Positions 1 to 9,966 of a DNA stretch of 64,000 nt are shown here, one piece after another (the first letter of the stretch is position 1; each line of letters begins with the position of its first letter). The notes under the pieces were generated by a model that made no database searches, was not told the DNA's origin, and saw only the letters and a list, made by a program, of their open reading frames with translations. The stretch spans positions 5,648,148 through 5,712,147 of the forward strand of contig CM030931.1 in the NCBI GenBank assembly GCA_018136815.1, given 5' to 3'. The position numbers and the translations under genes are program-made. The stretch comes from Isochrysis galbana (Eukaryota > Haptophyta > Isochrysidales > Isochrysidaceae).

Positions 1-1
1 C

Positions 2-244
2 CCGAAGGGAGGCTCAGATGATGCCGAAACGGATAAGCGTAGTGTTGATGAAGTGCAAAGCAATTCTCATGAAGAAGTTGGCGCGACCAAGGAAGCGTCA
101 CAAAACATTGAGATCACGTACCACACGAACGCAATGACAGGTGAGCTTCGTAACTTGCGAGCGTTCATGCAAAGGCATCCCGGTGCTGTTGCTACGAAGG
201 TCCGGGTGAACAAGACGTCTCTACGACCCGTAGACATGCCCTAA
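2..244 (+). CDS. 3' end of an unrecognised gene (partial at window edge)
   Basis: The frame is open from base 2 to a TAA at 242-244, giving about 80 residues with no internal stop. It starts acidic and hydrophilic (Ser, Asp, Glu, Lys) and ends in a basic segment rich in Arg and Lys. No start codon is needed because the gene would enter from outside the window. I do not recognise a family. The balanced amino-acid composition makes it more gene-like than the arginine- and proline-rich frames common in this GC-rich DNA, but this could be chance. Confidence 0.3.
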   Translation, partial: PKGGSDDAETDKRSVDEVQSNSHEEVGATKEASQNIEITYHTNAMTGELRNLRAFMQRHPGAVATKVRVNKTSLRPVDMP

Positions 245-2302
245 AACGCTCAAGTGATCTCGTTTTGGCCTTTGGCCTTATTTGAATGCGCATCCGCCGG
301 CCGAGAGACGAGGAGCGAGAGCCAGCGAAGAGGGACCTAGCCCACTTCTGCTCGCGCTCGCCATGTGGCTTCTTCATGGATCTTGTGTGTCGCTGTTCGG
401 CGCTACTCGTGCCCATGCGCTAGTGATGGGCAAGTATGTCATGTTCAAGCATTGATCCATATTTGGCGGGCCATTTTTGTTCAAGTCTAAATCTGAGCCA
501 AGCGAGTAGGTAGGCGCTCGTTTTTGTCCCGTTTCATCGACTGTCCCCCGCCCCTTATTCATACCTCACAATTCACATCTTAAACAGTTATTTGTTTATT
601 AAATAATACTAAAACGCACTAAAACCCTTCTTCATTCACATTCACACCAACAGTTTCACGCGAATCCTGCGAGGGGCGGGTCGGGATGGTCGGGGCGGGG
701 TCTCTGGTAGCCAAGGTAGCCGCGTGTGCACGCGATGAGGGCAGCTGGGTGGGTTGCGCGGGCAACGACGCCAGAAGGTCAGGGGGCGGTCGGACTGTCG
801 GCGGCTCGTCACGGCGCTGCATCGGGTGGGAATCAAGTAATGCCGAGTGCAGCATAGATATCAAGGAACCGACCCCCCCCCGCGGGCGCAACCGAAAATT
901 CTTTACGGGTAGCGCGTGAGCGCACGTGACGCGTGACGAAGGGGGGGCAAGAGGGTCGAATAGCACCATTTCTTGGCGATGCGATTTTCGTGGTGGCAGG
1001 TGGCCCCCCTTGGAGGTTTTCTATTAGGCATCGCGCCACCGTAAGAAAATGCAGCCCAACCCTTACTAGTAGTTAAAAAGTCCCTGTTTAACCGACCTAA
1101 TTATTATCCCTTCCAGTACCCCCCCCCTTCCCTCTTTCAGTATTTCCTCCGTTCCGGTATCCTACCCTTCTCGTATTCCCCCCTCCAGGTACTCCCCCTT
1201 CCGGTATTTCCTCTCTTACGGCATTTCCCCTTCCGGTATGTCCCTCTTGAAGCATTTCCCCCTTCCGGTATTCCCTCCCCCCTTTCGGTTCCCTACGGTT
1301 TACCCCTTTCAGTATTTCCCTGCTTTCGGTATCCCCCCCCCCTCTCGTATGAAGACGGGGGATGAAACCAAATGAATGCGTCTTGCCTTTGTAGTGCATA
1401 ATACCACGGCCCGGTCGAAAATGAGTCTACATCTGAGTGGGGTGTGTCAGTGAAACATGGGCTGGAAGTGAGTGCTTTCGGCCTTACCGTCACGATTGTG
1501 GTGGCGTACAATCCATCTTCGGCATTGGTGGCAACATCGCTGGTGCGTAAGCGGCAGGGCGAATCAGATTCAGGCGCGCATGAAGACACACAGCTCCAAT
1601 TCGTCCGAAGACCGCCGCGAGGGCGTGTTCCTTCCGCACTAGCAAAGCTTCTTCCAAGAGGGTGTGTGGAAAGGTGCAAGGTGCCTTGTGCCGGCCGTTG
1701 GAAGTTAGAATGGCCAACGCCAACGGTTCACCCGCGGGCGAATGTTTTTCGAATCAAACCCTCCAGTTGAAAATGTATGGAAAACGCGCGAGAGCGCTAT
1801 CGCGGAGGGATTTGCACGTAGTAGTCTGACTATGCAAAGCTGCAGTGACTCAATATGCATAGGTGCAAGCTGTAGCCCAAGGGCACGCCCAAACCCCAGC
1901 AAATATGCCTTGGCCTTGACAATTGACCGGCCGTCGATCCTACGCACGCGCGAAGTTTGTTCCTTCCTTCGTCCAACGTCGTCTTCCAAGGAGAGATCGT
2001 CGTCATCACATTATCCGATCGCTGGCCCGAAACGACAACGAGCGAGCAGCGCCCCAAAAGATGTGGCCTCCGAGATTTCCGTATGATGGAGAAATATCGG
2101 ATGCAGGAGAAGGATACCATGTCTTGAACATAGCTTCTGGCCTACGGAAGCAAACAACGCAGTGCCGCCAACAAAACTCGTCCAGCAAAGCAACTCGTCC
2201 AGCAAAGCCTGCGGAAGGGCACAGTCGAAGGGCCTTGATGGTCGTCCGTGCGCAGATGAGGCCGCTGCAGTAGATATCAAGTAGAGATGGCATCGAGGCA
2301 CT
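245..2302. other. Intergenic stretch without a supported gene
   Basis: Open frames here are short, in many competing frames, and of the arginine/proline-rich kind produced by GC-rich DNA. The only clear structure is a degenerate pyrimidine-rich minisatellite at 1115-1350 (separate entry). I see no RNA gene and no mobile-element signature. Confidence 0.5.
1115..1350. repeat. Degenerate minisatellite with TTCCGGTAT core
   Basis: About a dozen variants of a 15-20 bp pyrimidine-rich unit follow each other. Each carries a core like TTCCGGTATTTCC, diverging to CAGTATT, CGGCATT or AGGTACT. Unit lengths and bases vary, so the array is old or poorly homogenised. Confidence 0.6.
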
Positions 2303-2866
2303 CTATCCAGGTCTAGGAGCACGCTGTTTCGCTGCTGCCGACCACCCCCACGACCAGCCGCAGGCAACGCCAGCTAGCGTCATAACGAGACTTCCGAGGA
2401 TGTAGCTCGACCACAGAGCGCCGATCCGCTCGTCCACGCGACGGAGGCACCGTTCCTCCAGTGCACACGAGAGCGCGCCGTTTGCAGCCTCTTCGGAGGC
2501 GAGCCGTTTGACGACATCCGCTGCGTTGGCTTGGACTTGGCGACTTAGCGAGCGTGTGAGATCGTGAACGATGTGGCGAGTCTGTGGCGCATCGGGGATG
2601 TATCTGCGCAGCGCCGGCTCCAGCTCTTCCTGCACGCTCCTCGCTGCGTCGAAGTGGAGCGCCGCGAGGCTCTGCTGCACTGACCGGTGGAGCGCCCGCT
2701 CAAACCGCCGCTCCTCCTCGCTGCGAATCAAGCTCAGCCGCTCTCGAAAGGCCCGCTCGGCCTCCTGCCGCACCTGCGCCGTCTGCGCCTCCGGTGCTAC
2801 TCCCACAGGGACGCCCTCCAAGACGACGGGGGTGCCGTCGACGACTGGCGGCGGCGGCACGGACAT
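2303..2866 (-). CDS. Tail-anchored coiled-coil protein, unrecognised
   Basis: Single-exon frame of 187 residues starting at a true ATG (2866). After a short Pro/Val-rich N-terminus comes a long charged, probably helical and partly coiled-coil region (about residues 30-145) rich in Glu, Arg, Gln and Ala. A single hydrophobic segment follows near the C-terminus (about 153-175, with Gly/Trp residues), then a short basic tail. That order (soluble helical body, one C-terminal membrane helix, basic tail) is typical of tail-anchored proteins facing the cytosol. I do not recognise a family and infer no function. Amino-acid composition and the absence of stops over 564 bases support a real gene. An upstream non-coding exon cannot be excluded. 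Confidence 0.6.
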   Translation of the reverse strand: MSVPPPPVVDGTPVVLEGVPVGVAPEAQTAQVRQEAERAFRERLSLIRSEEERRFERALHRSVQQSLAALHFDAARSVQEELEPALRRYIPDAPQTRHIVHDLTRSLSRQVQANAADVVKRLASEEAANGALSCALEERCLRRVDERIGALWSSYILGSLVMTLAGVACGWSWGWSAAAKQRAPRPG

Positions 2867-3848
2867 GTCCGACTGTCGCGTCCGCGTGCCTCACAGGGAA
2901 TTCACACGGACCACGGACTGCCCCTCCCTATCGAAGGACGAGGGAGGGAAACGACAAAAAGGACTCAAGGATCAAGGAGAGGCTCAGCAATAGCATAGAT
3001 GGGGAAATGTGGCTGGGGTGGTCTCCAAGCAAATCGGCAAGACGGCCTATTTTGGTTCGCGTAGAAACTCGGGGACCTCGAAAATACTTTACTTGCTGCT
3101 TCTCAACTTGATGCTTCTGCGGATTGCTAAGGGTTGAAACACGAACACGAAACACGGCGGTGGAAACTCTTGTTTTCACGGTGAACACGCCCCACCGCCC
3201 ACCGCGGGAACGAACCCGGAACGTGGTGAATTGAATATACGTGCTTCCCAACTCCAGCTAGGCCCCACAGAGAGACAAGGCGAGAAGATGGAGCTACTCC
3301 CGTCTTCGTATTCGACCGAGCTATCTTGTATCTTCTAGCTCTTAGAATAGCGATGAGGATCTAAGGATAAGGATTAGAGCAGGATATTGATACTGATATT
3401 CGATATTCTCTCGAGGGAGGGAAGAGGGAAGGGAGAGAAGGGACAAAGGATAGAGGGCAAAGATAAGAGACAAAAGACAAAGAGCAAAGAGATGAGAGAG
3501 AAGAAGGAAGAACTCAGAGACTAAAAAACAGAACCAGCCGCGGAGGGGAAGCGTGCTGCGGAAGCGGGTCCCCCTCCTCGGAGCTGTGAATGAAAAGAAG
3601 TAAAGTAATAGATAGTGGGGAGGGCGGAAGACTATATATGGAGGGGCTCAGGTAGGAATAGTCCTCCTATCTATCGTACTCCGAGAGTATTTACGGAAAA
3701 TGAGGATCCAGGAGGGAGAGAGAAGGGGACAACGGCGGGGGGTGAAGAGAGAAGAAAGAGACTTCAGAAGCGAGAAGAGATTTTGGAGGGAGGGAGGGAG
3801 GGAGGAGAGGGAGATGGAGGAGATCTTGAGAGAGAGGGGGGGGGGGGG

Positions 3849-3879
<31 letters not shown>

Positions 3880-3996
3880 AGAGGGGGAGAGAGAGAGCGC
3901 GCGCGAAGAGAGAAGAAAGAGTGTGAAGAGGAAAAGAGAAGAGGAGAGGAAGAAGAAAGAGAAGAGAGAAGAAGAAGAGGAGAGAGGTGGCGTGCG
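2867..3996. other. Divergent intergenic region, purine-rich toward AMP deaminase
   Basis: This lies between the leftward gene at 2866 and the rightward AMP deaminase start at 3997, so it probably holds both promoters. From about 3411 the plus strand becomes almost purely purine (GA-rich, with a (GA)n run around 3849-3875), continuing up to the AMP deaminase start. I recognise no TATA box or other defined element. Confidence 0.5.
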
Positions 3997-6900
3997 ATGT
4001 CGTCGTCCCTCTCGTTGCCTCCCCTAGCCTTGCTCCCTGCTGACGACTCAAGCTCGAGCCGTGCCGAGTTCACCTGCTCGTCTCCCCATCCTACCACCGA
4101 GATGCTCTGGGAGACGATGGCCGAGCAGCAGAGAGAGCTCCACGATGAGGAGGTCTCGACTGTCTGTGCGAAGCTGAGGACTGCCGTTGCTCTCAGAGAG
4201 ATGTACAGGCAGCCAGTCGAGCTCGGCGAGTGGGGGAGCGGCTCTGGGCGGGAGGTGGAGCCTTCCGACGGATCTCCCGACTACCACCCCTTTCAGCAGC
4301 CACAGGGGACTCACGGAGGAGGAGAGACGAGGTATGTCTTCGAGATGAGGGCGGGAGTCGTGTGTGTGTGGGAGGCGCAGCCGGGCGGCGGGCAGAGCGA
4401 GAGGGCGGAGGAGGAAGCGGCGGCAGCAGCGCGTGCTGTAGACGATTGCGCGTTCGAGACGCCGCCCACCTACGCCAAGTACGCACGCGACCTCGCGAGG
4501 CTCATGCGCATCTGCGCTGACCCGGCCGTCAACTCCTTCTCGTGGCGGAGGCTCAACAGGCTCGAGTCGCGCTTCCATCTGCATGTGCGCAGGGGCTTCC
4601 CGGCCGGCGCGCGGCGCTTGGGCGTGCCACGCTGCCGCGCGTCGAGCGCGCCGACCGTCCTCGCGCGCACTCAGCGGCCAGCTCCCTCCCGGCCGTCAGG
4701 TGATGGAGCACGAGCAGGCCGAGACGACCGAGCAGAGGAAGGTGCCCCACCGCGACTTTTACAACATCCGCAAGGTGCGGGCGGCGGCTCACGGGTGGAG
4801 GGTTCATTGTCCAACGCGTTGGGCAATCGTGTTGGGCAACCGTGTGCGCGAGCGTCGGTGTGGAGCTTGGGGAGCTTGCCGTCGTGACGAGCGACGTCTG
4901 CCGGAGGGTGACGTGCCAATGGTCCGCTCGCCGCGTGCGCCTCCAGCCACATACGCTTGCCCTCCGCCCACAACACGCAGGTCGACACGCACATTCATTT
5001 GGCCGCCGCCATGAACCAAAAGCACCTGCTCCGCTTTATCAAGAAGAAGTGCCGGACCGAGCCGAACACCGTCGTCTCTTACAAGGAGCCGACCGAGCCC
5101 GGAGGAGTTGCCAAGCCTGTCACACTTGCTCAGGTGCCACAGCCGGGGCACCTGCCGCAAGCCTTCCCCGAGACGCGAGGAGGCGCGCGTGTTGCGCGGC
5201 CGTCGCGCACGCCCATCCGCGGGACACTCACCCGCCCGCTTGGTGCCCGCTTCGCCCGCTTGGTAGGCGTTGGAGGAGATGGGCACCAGCCCATACAACC
5301 TAAACCTGGACGCCCTCGGAATGCACGCCGACACGTCCACCTTTTGCCGGTTTGACAAGTTCAATCTCAAATACAACCCGCTCGGCGCCAGCTCTTTACG
5401 CAACATCTTCCTGAAGACGGATAATGAGATCGATGGCAGGTAACTGACGTGGCCTGGCGCACGCGGCACACAGCCCCAGCATGACGACGTGAGCTCTGCC
5501 GCCCACCACATCATCGGCACAAAGATCCGCATCGTGCCCGATGGCCATCGCAGATACTTTGCTGAGCTGACCAAGGAGCTGTTCGACGACCTGCATGAGT
5601 CAAAGTATCAAAACACCGAGTATCGCATCTCCATTTACGGGCGCAAATCTGACGAGTGGGACATGCTGGCCGCGTGGATCGTCGATAACCGTCTGTACTC
5701 ACCAAACAACAGGTACCTGCCAGCTCCCTTGGCTTATGGCTTCGTTTCGCGTCGCTGTGCCTTACCAACTCCCACACCTTATCCAACCCTCAGGTGGGTC
5801 ATCCAGATCCCGCGCCTGTACGGCATGTATGCCTCCAAGGGCATGCTCTCCACCTTCGAAGAGTTCTTGTGCAACATCTTTCTCCCTCTCTTCGAGGCGA
5901 CGGAAGATCCGTCCACCCACCCGAAGCTGCACTTGATGCTCCAGCAGACTGTCGCCTTCGACTCAGTTGATGACGAGTCCAAGGCGGAGGTAAGCCGCGC
6001 CACACCCTCATCCGGCCATGCGGAAGAGCTCCCCGTCGGCATCGCCATGGCTGTGCCGCCACCTGGCTACGCGGAAGACGGCGCCATGGCGCAAGCTCGT
6101 CGCCCCTCGAGTTCGGCTAACTACTACTCTTGGTTGCGATCCCGCGCCAGGTGCCCCTGCCGACGCCCGACGCGCACGTCCCGCCCCCGGAGGAGTGGAC
6201 CACCGGAAACCCGCACTATTCGTACTACTCCTACTACATCTACGCTAACCTGTACACGCTCAACCAGATGCGGCGATCGAAAGGCCTCTCCACCTTCGAC
6301 TTCCGACCCCACTGCGGGGAGGTGCTCTCGGCTCGCCCTCACGCACGTCGCATTCGCGACCACACGAGTGTCCAGTGACCAATCGTCGGCCATCCCCAGT
6401 AGCCCCGGTGGCGTGACGTATTCTTCCATCCTCATGCGAGCTCGACCCCATGATGCACACAGGCGGGCGAAGTCAACCACCTGCACATCGCCTTCCTCAC
6501 CGCGCATGGCATCAATCACGGCATCAACCTACGCAAAATCCCATCACTGAACTACCTGTACTACCTCTGCCAGGTGCGGGCGAGCGGCTGTTGCACCACC
6601 AAACCAATGCCGCGTGCTCCACACGGCTAGGCTCGGCGGCTCTGTCCTCTCCGATCCCGGCGCCGTTGCACGGCAGGTGGGCCTCGCACTGTCGCCTTTG
6701 TCGAACAATGCCTTGTTCCTGCGTCTCTCCAAGAACCCCTTCTACGAGTTTTTCTCGCGCGGGCTGAACGTGAGCCTCTCCACCGACGACCCACTCATGT
6801 TCCACCACACCAAGGAGCCTCTCATGGAGGAGTACTGCGTGGCCAAGCAGGCGCGTCCGTGCGTGAGGTGGCGAGGGTAGAGCGTGCGCCGCATCGAACT

Positions 6901-7829
6901 CCTTGGCTGTTCCGCGCCACGCACGGATGCATCGTAGCCTCCCTACGAGTCGGCGCCACACGCCCCCTTGCTGACGCTGCGCGCTGCGCTGGCAGGTCTG
7001 GCGCCTCTCGTCTTGTGACCTGGCCGAGATTGCCCGCAACTCCGTCTTGCAGTCCTCATTTGAGCCCTGCGTTAAGGCGGCGTGGCTAGGGCGCCACTAC
7101 CAGCTTCCTGGCGTTCAAGGCAACGACATAACCAAGACTAATCTGCCCAACTTGCGCGTCCAACTCAGACACGCGCTCCTCGCCGAGGAGGTACGACCCG
7201 CACCTTCGGCGGCGACCCCGTTTGTGGCGCCGGCGCCCGCTTCCCGCATCCATTGCATGGTGAGCTCGTCCCTGTGTGTCGCAAACAACTAACGGCACAC
7301 ATCCAACCCTGCCGCGCACTCGCAGCGCCAGCTCCTCGTCACCTGCGTGGTGGTGCCGTGCGCAATATCTACCCTCCCCCCCGACGCCCTCAATCCGATG
7401 CGCGTCAACGTTTCCGACATCGCCGCTGCTCATGTCGAGTTTGGCCCACCAGATTCTCCGTCGGGCGCACATTCACCGGTGGTAAGAAAGGGACAGCATT
7501 GCAACGGGGCGCTGCGGCCCACGGGTTTCGCGGAGCGCCTCGCTTCCCATCAGCATCTCGATGCGGCGCGTGAGAAAGCGCGCGCCTCAGCTACTATCCG
7601 AACGCGCCGCGCCATCAAGCAAAGGGAGGCCGCGGAGGCGGAGAAGGCGAAACGCGCTCGTATTGGGCTGCGCGGCCGCATCATGATGCAGTTACTGCCC
7701 AAGACCCCCCCAGACGCGGCCGCTGCAGCAGCCGCAGCGACAGCCGCCGCAGCGGCCCTGCTGGTCCTCGGAGTCGTGATGGGGTATGCGCTGGGCAAAC
7801 ATGCGCCAGCCGCCGGTCTTAAGCGTTGA
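3997..7829 (+). CDS. AMP deaminase with C-terminal membrane segment
   Basis: Hydrolyses AMP to IMP and ammonia (purine nucleotide cycle, adenylate balance). Eleven exons: 3997-4584, 4700-4774, 4981-5133, 5267-5439, 5554-5712, 5794-5989, 6151-6321, 6463-6573, 6677-6850, 6996-7190, 7326-7829; about 832 residues. Every junction was placed by the conserved family sequence and all phases agree. Visible landmarks are the zinc-binding VDTHIH (about 222-227), the [11 protein letters not shown] block, [23 protein letters not shown], the catalytic RPHCGE, the INHG histidine, SPLSNN and STDDPLMFH. The intron at 6851-6995 best fits a GC donor; using the GT donor at 6863 would add four residues. The last exon adds about 165 residues absent from animal enzymes: a basic helical stretch, then an Ala/Leu/Val-rich hydrophobic helix close to the end. 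Family assignment is very secure. The start ATG is the first plausible one and less sure. Confidence 0.93.
6851..6995 (+). other. GC-AG intron of AMP deaminase
   Basis: The preceding exon ends EEYCVAKQ and the next begins VWRLSSCD, which joins exactly as in animal AMP deaminases. That places the donor at CAG|GCGCGT. The nearest in-phase GT donor (6863, GTGAGG) would insert four residues into a conserved block. Confidence 0.65.
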
Positions 7830-7859
7830 GACGCCTGCTGCCTCGAAGCAAGAAATTTT

Positions 7860-7959
7860 NNNNNNNNNNNNNNNNNNNNNNNNNNNNNNNNNNNNNNNNN
7901 NNNNNNNNNNNNNNNNNNNNNNNNNNNNNNNNNNNNNNNNNNNNNNNNNNNNNNNNNNN
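7860..7959. other. Assembly gap (100 N)
   Basis: Exactly 100 undetermined bases, the usual placeholder for a scaffold gap of unknown length. It falls 30 bases after the AMP deaminase stop. Confidence 0.98.
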
Positions 7960-8173
7960 CAAGAAACAGCGCGACGCTAGTAACGCCATCCTGACGGCTA
8001 AAAAGTTCCGTCCTACATTATAGGACCGCGTCCTACGATTTCGGTGTATTTGTAGGACCCTGAGCTTGAAAGCCACACAACTTTCGAGAGTGAAGGATTG
8101 GGACTTCCCACCAACTGAAGGATAGTCCCAACTCAGTCTTGATTGAGATCCTTAGCTCCCACTATGGCCAAGG

Positions 8174-8387
8174 CTACTGTACCTTTACGTTACTGCTTCC
8201 ATGCAGGGTACCAACGCCGAGAGCAAGTACGTTCACAATGCCGTACTCGTCGTGGGATGCAGTCCCGCCGACGAAAATGTCGCGCCCGTCCTTGGTCAGG
8301 TCGGTGAGGTCCACCTCGTCGCTCTCCTCGCCGCCGTCGTACTCGTAGCCCTCCTCGTCTTCCTCCTCGTTGTCCTCGCTCTGCTCG
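8174..8387 (-). CDS. Terminal exon of an acidic protein (fragment)
   Basis: On the minus strand a frame opens after a good acceptor (TTCTCAG, intron side at 8388-8389) and reads about 70 residues to a TAG at 8174-8176. It is strongly acidic at first (runs of Glu and Asp with Gly, Tyr), then has a mixed segment containing TDLTKDGRDIFVGG and DEYGIVNVLALGVGTLHG. This composition is far more protein-like than other frames here. Upstream exons should lie at higher coordinates on the minus strand, but I could not identify them. I do not recognise the family. Confidence 0.4.
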
Positions 8388-8910
8388 CTGAGAAGTCGCG
8401 TTCCGTCAAAAGATGGCCAGTGATTGTTTTTTTATCGCAAGGCTGCATGCACACGAGAGGGAGGGCGGTGTGAGGTGGGCTGCAGCTGTGCCTCACACCA
8501 GCAGGGCGAGCAGCGCATGGTTGGGTGGCAAGGCATACCTCTCGTAGTCGGAGGCATCGCGGGGGGGGGGGAGCTGCGTTCTCCCGCCTCTCACCAATAG
8601 TGCCGTTCCCATGCGACTCCGCTCCTGGGGGCTCACGGATTATTATAGTAACACGCGTAAATCTCACGTATTGAGAGTTGAACTAACCAAGCTCGCACTA
8701 GATCTTTATTTTTCGCGCTTTCGCGCCTAGTGCCGCCGGTCATGCCTTTCTAATGATTTTCTTGTTGAAAAGGGGGTTTTGTTTTTGATCTCGTTGCTTG
8801 AGCAGCCCAAATATTCCGCAAAATATGCGAAATATTTTTTGGGCCATATTCGCCCAAATATCCCGCGAAATATCCTGAATATTTCCGCCTGGGCCTACTT
8901 GGGAGTGCGG

Positions 8911-9090
8911 CTCGCGGCCCGCGCCCACTAGGGGTCTGGGCCAGAATGATGATTGCCCTGCCCCTGCCCCTGCCAGAGGGCAGGGGCTGAGGTTGAATGT
9001 TGAATGTACGGGCCCACCCCGGGGGGTGTCCGCGATGGAGAGAGGGGGGTGCGAGGCCCCCATTGACCCCAACTTATAAAAAAGTAGGTT
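8911..9090 (+). repeat. R1 interspersed repeat, copy 1
   Basis: Begins near GCGCCCACTAGGGGTCTGGG. It then has a perfect GC stem around a CCCCTGCC/GGCAGGGG inverted repeat, the block GTACGGGCCCACCCCGGGG, GTGTCCGCGATGGAGAG, and CGAGGCCCCCATTGACCCC. It ends in CTTATAAAAAAGTAGG. The same order of blocks recurs at 34575-34735 and 51465-51625, and inverted at 9119-9290. Confidence 0.8.
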
Positions 9091-9118
9091 GAGCATAGCG
9101 AGTGCATATAAAATGGAT

Positions 9119-9290
9119 GCGACAGGACACCCCCCGGGGTGGGCCCGTACAACCAACCCCAGCCCCTGCCCTCTGGCAGGGGCTCGGCAATCATCATTCT
9201 ACCGCCCAGACCCCCAGTGGGCGCCGGCTGCGATTCGCACTCCCACGCCCATGCTAGGCCTGGCCTCGAGCTGGAGTCAGGCAGACAGGA
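9119..9290 (-). repeat. R1 interspersed repeat, copy 2 (inverted)
   Basis: The reverse complement shows the R1 blocks (GCGCCCACTGGGGGTCTGGG, the CCCCTGCC/GGCAGGGG hairpin, GTACGGGCCCACCCCGGGG). It also shares with the 51-kb copy the upstream sequence GGCGTGGGAGTGCGAATC and the adjoining CTGTCTGCCTG region. It lies tail to tail with copy 1, about 30 bases away. Confidence 0.75.
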
Positions 9291-9966
9291 GCCTCGGGGC
9301 CTCTGGCCACTTTGTCGCTTGTTTTGCCTCTCACCTGGTTGGCCTCCTTGCGTGTCCGGGGGGGGGGGGTCCGGATTTGGTTTGTGGGCGACCTTTTCTC
9401 ACATTGTGCCCCCGCAGGTGTGGTATTGGACGAAGGCAAGCCGCCTTAGTATTGCATTGTCAACAAGCAACACATTGCACACAGCGAAGAAAGAGAGCGC
9501 AACCACCCGCGTAAGTCTGCAAAATCAAAAAGCGATTCAACCCGAATCGCCACGTCGAGCCCATACACTACTGCCAACACCACGCCCTCCCACTCTTAAG
9601 GAGAAGCGCACAACGCAATGGACAGTCTGGGGTTTGCGCACATAGTACAGTGTACGCCGGTGTGTTTGTGTGCCATGTTCAAGGGCAAAACATGACCCGA
9701 GAGGGTACGTACGCACACCTGCACGCAAAATCGCAGCAGAGCACGCGTGCCCGCACATGGCACGAGTTGTGAGCATAGAGTTGTTGTTCGTACGATCTGT
9801 CGTCAGACTGGCCAAGTGAGCAATAGACCTAGAGCATATGATGAGCGATCCAACGCAACAACTCAGTCTCATCGCTGACGGCGCCACAGAGTTCCCAGTT
9901 GTGCAACCCTATCGAGAGACTGCAACGCTTCAGCGGTCAATGGCTGGTGCACGCAGGCGAGGCCGC

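Larger units (their letters stand above)
8388..9966. other. Intergenic stretch with an inverted pair of repeat copies
   Basis: Apart from the two R1 repeat copies (about 8911-9090 and 9119-9290) I see no gene. Bases 8750-8900 are AT-richer, with repeated ATATTTCG-like words. Bases 9300-9966 contain only short competing frames. Confidence 0.5.

Noticed and set aside
5480..5553. In-frame extension upstream of the YFAELTKE exon of AMP deaminase
   Set aside because: It is open, but family alignment joins DNEIDG directly to RYFAELTKE, so these bases are intron.
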